Source: an uncultured Rhodanobacter sp. (GTDB taxonomy: Bacteria; Pseudomonadota; Gammaproteobacteria; Xanthomonadales; Rhodanobacteraceae). From it: a DNA stretch of 8,833 bases. Position 1 is the stretch's first letter, and each line of letters opens with the position of its first letter. Made by a program: the position numbers and the translations under genes. The notes beneath the pieces were generated by a model. It was not told where the DNA came from. It searched no databases and saw nothing but the letters and a program-made list of their open reading frames with translations. Below, piece after piece: positions 6,587 through 8,833 of this stretch. The stretch covers positions 1 through 8,833 of the forward strand of contig CAIKJM010000373.1 in the NCBI GenBank assembly GCA_903827735.1, read 5' to 3'.

Positions 6587-7470
6587 TCTCCGTCCCCCTC
6601 CTGCCAGCGCAGCACCGCGTACGGCTGTGCGCCTACTTGATTGCCCTGCTGCAAACGCATCGTTGCGCGCAGCACAGCGCGCGTACCGTCGGCCAGCGTC
6701 GCCTCCGACCGGATACTATGCGTTACTCCGTTGTTGAGAACCATACTGGGATCGGTCGCTCCCCGGTTGCGAGCCGCGTAAACGATCGCCTCCTGCTCCG
6801 GCGTCATGCCCGGAATCGCGGCCAACGCCAGCGGCGGTGCGGTATTGGGATCGGGTGAGGCGTTGCCCGACCAGATCGTGATGTCCGGTGCGATCGTTCG
6901 ATACATCGCCGGCGTCATGCCCAGCACCATCTGCAGCTCCTCGATGCTGACGAACGGTCCGTTGCGCGGACCGTAATCGTGTCCGGCAGCCAGATACTCC
7001 GCGCGGCGCTTGTCGAGATCACTGGCGATCAGCGGCGCACTGCGCCACTCCACCACGTTCGCGGCCAGCGATTTGGCGTCCGCGGCGGATGCGCCGGCGG
7101 CCTGGAACAGCGCCTGCAAAACGTCCGGCGTTGCAGCATTGAGATCGACCTTGCCACTTTCGCCGATCGCCGTCACTTTGACATCCGCGTGGTCGAACGC
7201 CAGCGAATAGACGCGACCATCGCCGATCCAGCGATTCTTGTTGATCGGATCCTGCAGGCCGTAGAACGCGCGCATGACGCCGGCCTCGGCCGCGTAGTGC
7301 GCCTGCGTCTGGGCGAACTGGTAGCGCGTCTGCAGGCCCTCGGTTCGCGCCAGTGCGGCGTAGCCACCGAGCAGAATCGCCAGCAGCGTGCAGGCCCACA
7401 GCACCAGCAGCAGAGCGACGCCGCGCTGGCGCGAGCGTGCCGGCGAAAGCATCGCGCGCTGCGCCTTCAT
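6583..7470 (-). CDS. gspK: T2SS minor pseudopilin GspK
   Basis: 295 residues, a normal GspK length. It is predicted to sit at the very tip of the pseudopilus in complex with GspI and GspJ and to start pilus assembly. The prepilin leader ends at RQRG17, with cleavage before Val18, followed by the hydrophobic helix VALLLVLWACTLLAILL. Position +5 of the mature protein is Leu22 and not Glu; this exception is characteristic of GspK among pseudopilins. The large alpha-helical (SAM-like) domain that defines GspK is present: GKVDLNAATPDVLQALF at 106-122 and FVSIEELQMVLGM at 174-186. The reading frame is open upstream to 7635, but the start at 7470 is preferred because it forms the ATGA overlap with the gspJ stop and gives a leader of ordinary length. 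MLSPARSRQRG at residue 7 is an alternative start. It ends in an ATGA overlap with gspL. Confidence 0.94.
   Translation of the reverse strand: MKAQRAMLSPARSRQRGVALLLVLWACTLLAILLGGYAALARTEGLQTRYQFAQTQAHYAAEAGVMRAFYGLQDPINKNRWIGDGRVYSLAFDHADVKVTAIGESGKVDLNAATPDVLQALFQAAGASAADAKSLAANVVEWRSAPLIASDLDKRRAEYLAAGHDYGPRNGPFVSIEELQMVLGMTPAMYRTIAPDITIWSGNASPDPNTAPPLALAAIPGMTPEQEAIVYAARNRGATDPSMVLNNGVTHSIRSEATLADGTRAVLRATMRLQQGNQVGAQPYAVLRWQEGDGE
6597..6602 (-). promoter_or_regulatory. Ribosome binding site of gspL
   Basis: A full AGGAGG hexamer lies 10 nt before the gspL ATG, inside the end of gspK. It is the best Shine-Dalgarno sequence of the cluster and fixes the gspL start, although the gene also overlaps the gspK stop codon. 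It may boost platform protein synthesis relative to the low-copy tip pseudopilins upstream. Confidence 0.7.
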
Positions 7471-8141
7471 CGCGAGATCCCGTTCAACGGCTGCAGGCCG
7501 CTGGCCGTCCCGCTGGCCAGCGGATTGACTCGCAGCGGAATTTCCATCAGCGGCCAGGCGTAATTGCCGCTCGGCTGCAGCTGGATGCGCAAAAGCAGCG
7601 GCAGCAGACGCCCATCGGGCCACGTGGTCGACCACGGCACCGGTTTGCCCAGCGCATCGACCCCGCGATAGGTAAAGCCGCCGCTCTTGATGTGATCGAG
7701 CAAGACTTGCGGATCGCCCAGCGCCTTCGGCGGTGAGCCGTCCGGCGGCAGCACCGCCAGGCTGAGCACGAGGCTGGCATCGCCGTGGCCATTGTCGACC
7801 AGCTTGAGGCTTTCCAGCTGCGGCCCGAGCTTGCCGAGGTAGCCGGGCATCGGCGCAACGAAGAGCATCTCGTGCGCGTCGCCCTGAAAATAGATGTTTT
7901 CGCCCTGGTCGTTCTTGCGGATCGGCTGGGCCATCGTCTGCGCCAGCTCGCGCTGCAGAAACTGCTGCGCCGAGCGGATCTGATCGATTCGCTCCACCGA
8001 TGCCGTGCCCGAGCGCACGCTGTGGGTGGCCGTTCGCAAGCCCGAATACACGCCGACCAGCAGCAGCGACAGCAACACCAGCGAGGCGAGCACCTCGAGC
8101 AAGGTGAAGCCGGCCATCGGCTTGATCGAGGCCTTCCTCAT
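7467..8141 (-). CDS. gspJ: T2SS minor pseudopilin GspJ
   Basis: 224 residues. It is a tip component of the pseudopilus that binds GspI and GspK. The short basic leader MRKASIKPMAG ends at G11. The mature protein would begin with N-methylated Phe12 and has the required Glu at +5 (E16) in FTLLEV. A hydrophobic helix runs to about residue 31, then an amphipathic helix and a beta-rich globular domain, including WSTTWPDGRLLPLLLRIQL at 170-188, a conserved-looking C-terminal region of GspJ. Processing is by the prepilin peptidase GspO/PilD, which is not encoded here. The gene starts in an ATGA overlap with the gspI stop, with no clear Shine-Dalgarno, and ends in the same kind of overlap with gspK, so translation probably depends on coupling. 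Residues 81-87 read ENIYFQG. Confidence 0.95.
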   Translation of the reverse strand: MRKASIKPMAGFTLLEVLASLVLLSLLLVGVYSGLRTATHSVRSGTASVERIDQIRSAQQFLQRELAQTMAQPIRKNDQGENIYFQGDAHEMLFVAPMPGYLGKLGPQLESLKLVDNGHGDASLVLSLAVLPPDGSPPKALGDPQVLLDHIKSGGFTYRGVDALGKPVPWSTTWPDGRLLPLLLRIQLQPSGNYAWPLMEIPLRVNPLASGTASGLQPLNGISR

Positions 8142-8605
8142 GGCGCCGCTGGCGTCATGTTGGCGACGTCCTGGCCGGCCAGCCGCAGCGTGCTGAAATG
8201 CGCCCCGCGCGGCCGGCTAGCCGGCCCCCACAGCACGTCCAGATCCAGCCGGTACAGATGCAGCGGTGACGACGGCGGCTGCACGCCCGCGTCGTTCCAT
8301 GGCGTCACCGCGAGCTGCCAGCGAAAGCGGCTGTTGAACTGGCCCGCACTGCTGCCAGTTTTAATCGGCGTACCGACGAAGGCGCTGTCGAGCAGGCCGC
8401 GCGCCCATAACGACGCCTCGCTGTAGTCGGCCGCGTTTTGGGTAAGGCTGATCGATCCACCGGCGACTTTCATCAGCGCCGCAAACGCGATGGCCAGCAG
8501 CATGATCGCCGCGATCACCTCAAGCAGGCTGAAACCGCCCTGCGCACGGTGCGACGAGATCGACGAGATCGACGACAGCCGCTGCCCTGGTGCCCTGCGA
8601 ATCAT
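8138..8605 (-). CDS. gspI: T2SS minor pseudopilin GspI
   Basis: 155 residues from the preferred start. It is a minor pseudopilin that nucleates the GspI-J-K tip complex. The prepilin motif is QGG24 followed by FSLLEV, with Glu29 at mature +5; the helix runs to about residue 48. The C-terminal beta domain ends with LDLDVLWGPASRPRGAHFSTLRLA, in line with the compact GspI fold. The start at 8605 is chosen because its ATG overlaps the gspH TGA (ATGA) exactly as at the next junctions. The frame is open further upstream, to an ATG at 8677, but this would add 24 low-complexity residues and a 68-nt longer overlap with gspH. Even with the shorter start the leader is 24 residues, long for a pseudopilin, and contains an SSI repeat encoded by a 9-bp tandem repeat. 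It ends in an ATGA overlap with gspJ. Confidence 0.92.
   Translation of the reverse strand: MIRRAPGQRLSSISSISSHRAQGGFSLLEVIAAIMLLAIAFAALMKVAGGSISLTQNAADYSEASLWARGLLDSAFVGTPIKTGSSAGQFNSRFRWQLAVTPWNDAGVQPPSSPLHLYRLDLDVLWGPASRPRGAHFSTLRLAGQDVANMTPAAP
8552..8575 (-). repeat. 9-bp tandem repeat in the GspI leader
   Basis: The unit CGACGAGAT (plus strand) is present twice exactly and is followed by a partial third copy (CGACGA). On the coding strand it specifies Ser-Ser-Ile units at residues 11-18 of GspI, within the part removed by prepilin peptidase. Copy-number change would keep the frame and only alter leader length. Confidence 0.85.
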
Positions 8606-8833
8606 TGCATCGCCACCGTCGTCGCCGTATCCACCACGCGCACTTCGCCGGTCAGCCACGACACGTTGATGTGCCACTCGCGCTTGCCGCTGGTCAGCGT
8701 AATGCGACCGCCGGTGGAGCTGCCGTCGGGAAAAAAGCGGATGCGTCCGGTGTGATCGTTCGGCTGGTCATCTTTGGCGCTGGTGATGCTGAGCTTCAGT
8801 CCCTTGGGCAACGCCACCGGCTGCCGCTTGAGG
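8602..8833 (-). CDS. gspH: T2SS minor pseudopilin GspH, C-terminal part
   Basis: The last 76 complete codons of a frame that stays open to the right window edge; the prepilin leader and helix are outside. The visible part carries the typical GspH C-terminal hallmark RIRFFPDGSSTGGRITL, followed by a strand and WHINVSWLTGEVRV, which form the end of the pseudopilin beta sheet. A GTG at 8817 could mimic a start but lies inside this conserved domain, so it is internal. GspH is the minor pseudopilin that connects the GspI-J-K tip to the major pseudopilin GspG. The gene ends in TGA within an ATGA overlap with gspI. It could be confused with the type IV pilin FimT (same GspH domain), but the T2SS neighbours decide for GspH. 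Confidence 0.92.
   Translation of the reverse strand, partial: LKRQPVALPKGLKLSITSAKDDQPNDHTGRIRFFPDGSSTGGRITLTSGKREWHINVSWLTGEVRVVDTATTVAMQ

Noticed and set aside
7405..7419. Missing Glu at mature +5 in GspK as a sign of a defect
   Set aside because: GspK proteins normally lack this Glu; the tip subunit does not need it for contact with a preceding subunit. It is a family trait.
7471..7635. N-terminal extension of GspK by 55 residues
   Set aside because: The frame is open, but the extension would overlap gspJ by 169 nt and put an Ala/Arg-rich stretch before the prepilin leader. The ATGA overlap at 7467-7470 fits all neighbouring junctions.
8606..8677. N-terminal extension of GspI by 24 residues
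   Set aside because: It would lengthen an already long leader to 48 residues and overlap the conserved end of gspH. The ATG in the ATGA overlap is the better start.
1..8833. CRISPR arrays, tRNA or rRNA genes, insertion sequences, phage or defence genes
   Set aside because: I looked for spaced direct repeats, tRNA-like folds, transposase motifs and terminal inverted repeats and saw none. The window is nearly filled with T2SS and helicase coding sequence of uniform character.

Overview
The window holds the distal part of a type II secretion system (T2SS) operon followed by the 5' half of an hrpB-type RNA helicase gene. All real genes lie on the minus strand, so transcription runs from right to left in window coordinates. 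In that order the genes are gspH (3' part only), gspI, gspJ, gspK, gspL, gspM, gspN, gspD and hrpB (5' part only).

The likely host is a high-GC gammaproteobacterium of the Xanthomonadales (Lysobacterales). This rests on gene order: the xps cluster of Xanthomonas runs E-F-G-H-I-J-K-L-M-N-D, with the secretin last and an N-type subunit in place of the classical gspC at the front. It also rests on protein types: a lipidated secretin, a GspL with a PilN-like C-terminus, and a short XpsN-like GspN without PDZ domain. Among the families, something like Rhodanobacter, Dyella or Luteibacter is my inference; no species can be named from the sequence.

Layout by region. 8602-8833: C-terminus of pseudopilin GspH. 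8138-8605, 7467-8141 and 6583-7470: the minor pseudopilins GspI, GspJ and GspK, which form the tip of the pseudopilus. 5420-6586 and 4764-5423: the inner-membrane platform proteins GspL and GspM. 4051-4767: GspN, the probable link from platform to secretin. 1310-4036: GspD, a 908-residue lipoprotein secretin with a very large Gly/Ser-rich insertion and an unusual C-terminal extension. 1220-1309: a 90-bp gap. 1-1219: HrpB helicase, cut by the window edge.

The six junctions from H/I to M/N are all the same 4-nt ATGA stop/start overlap, which indicates one polycistronic, translationally coupled unit. The seventh junction (N/D) instead has a 14-nt spacer with its own Shine-Dalgarno sequence. Together H, I, J and K cap the pseudopilus, L and M carry the ATPase GspE and the platform, N connects to D, and D is the outer-membrane pore. 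The genes for E, F and G are presumably to the right of the window.

This is a known kind of system rather than a new one. The most distinctive parts are the secretin's C-terminal extension (helical, TPR-like, two cysteines), its long low-complexity insertion, the repeat-bearing GspI leader and the strictly uniform overlap architecture.
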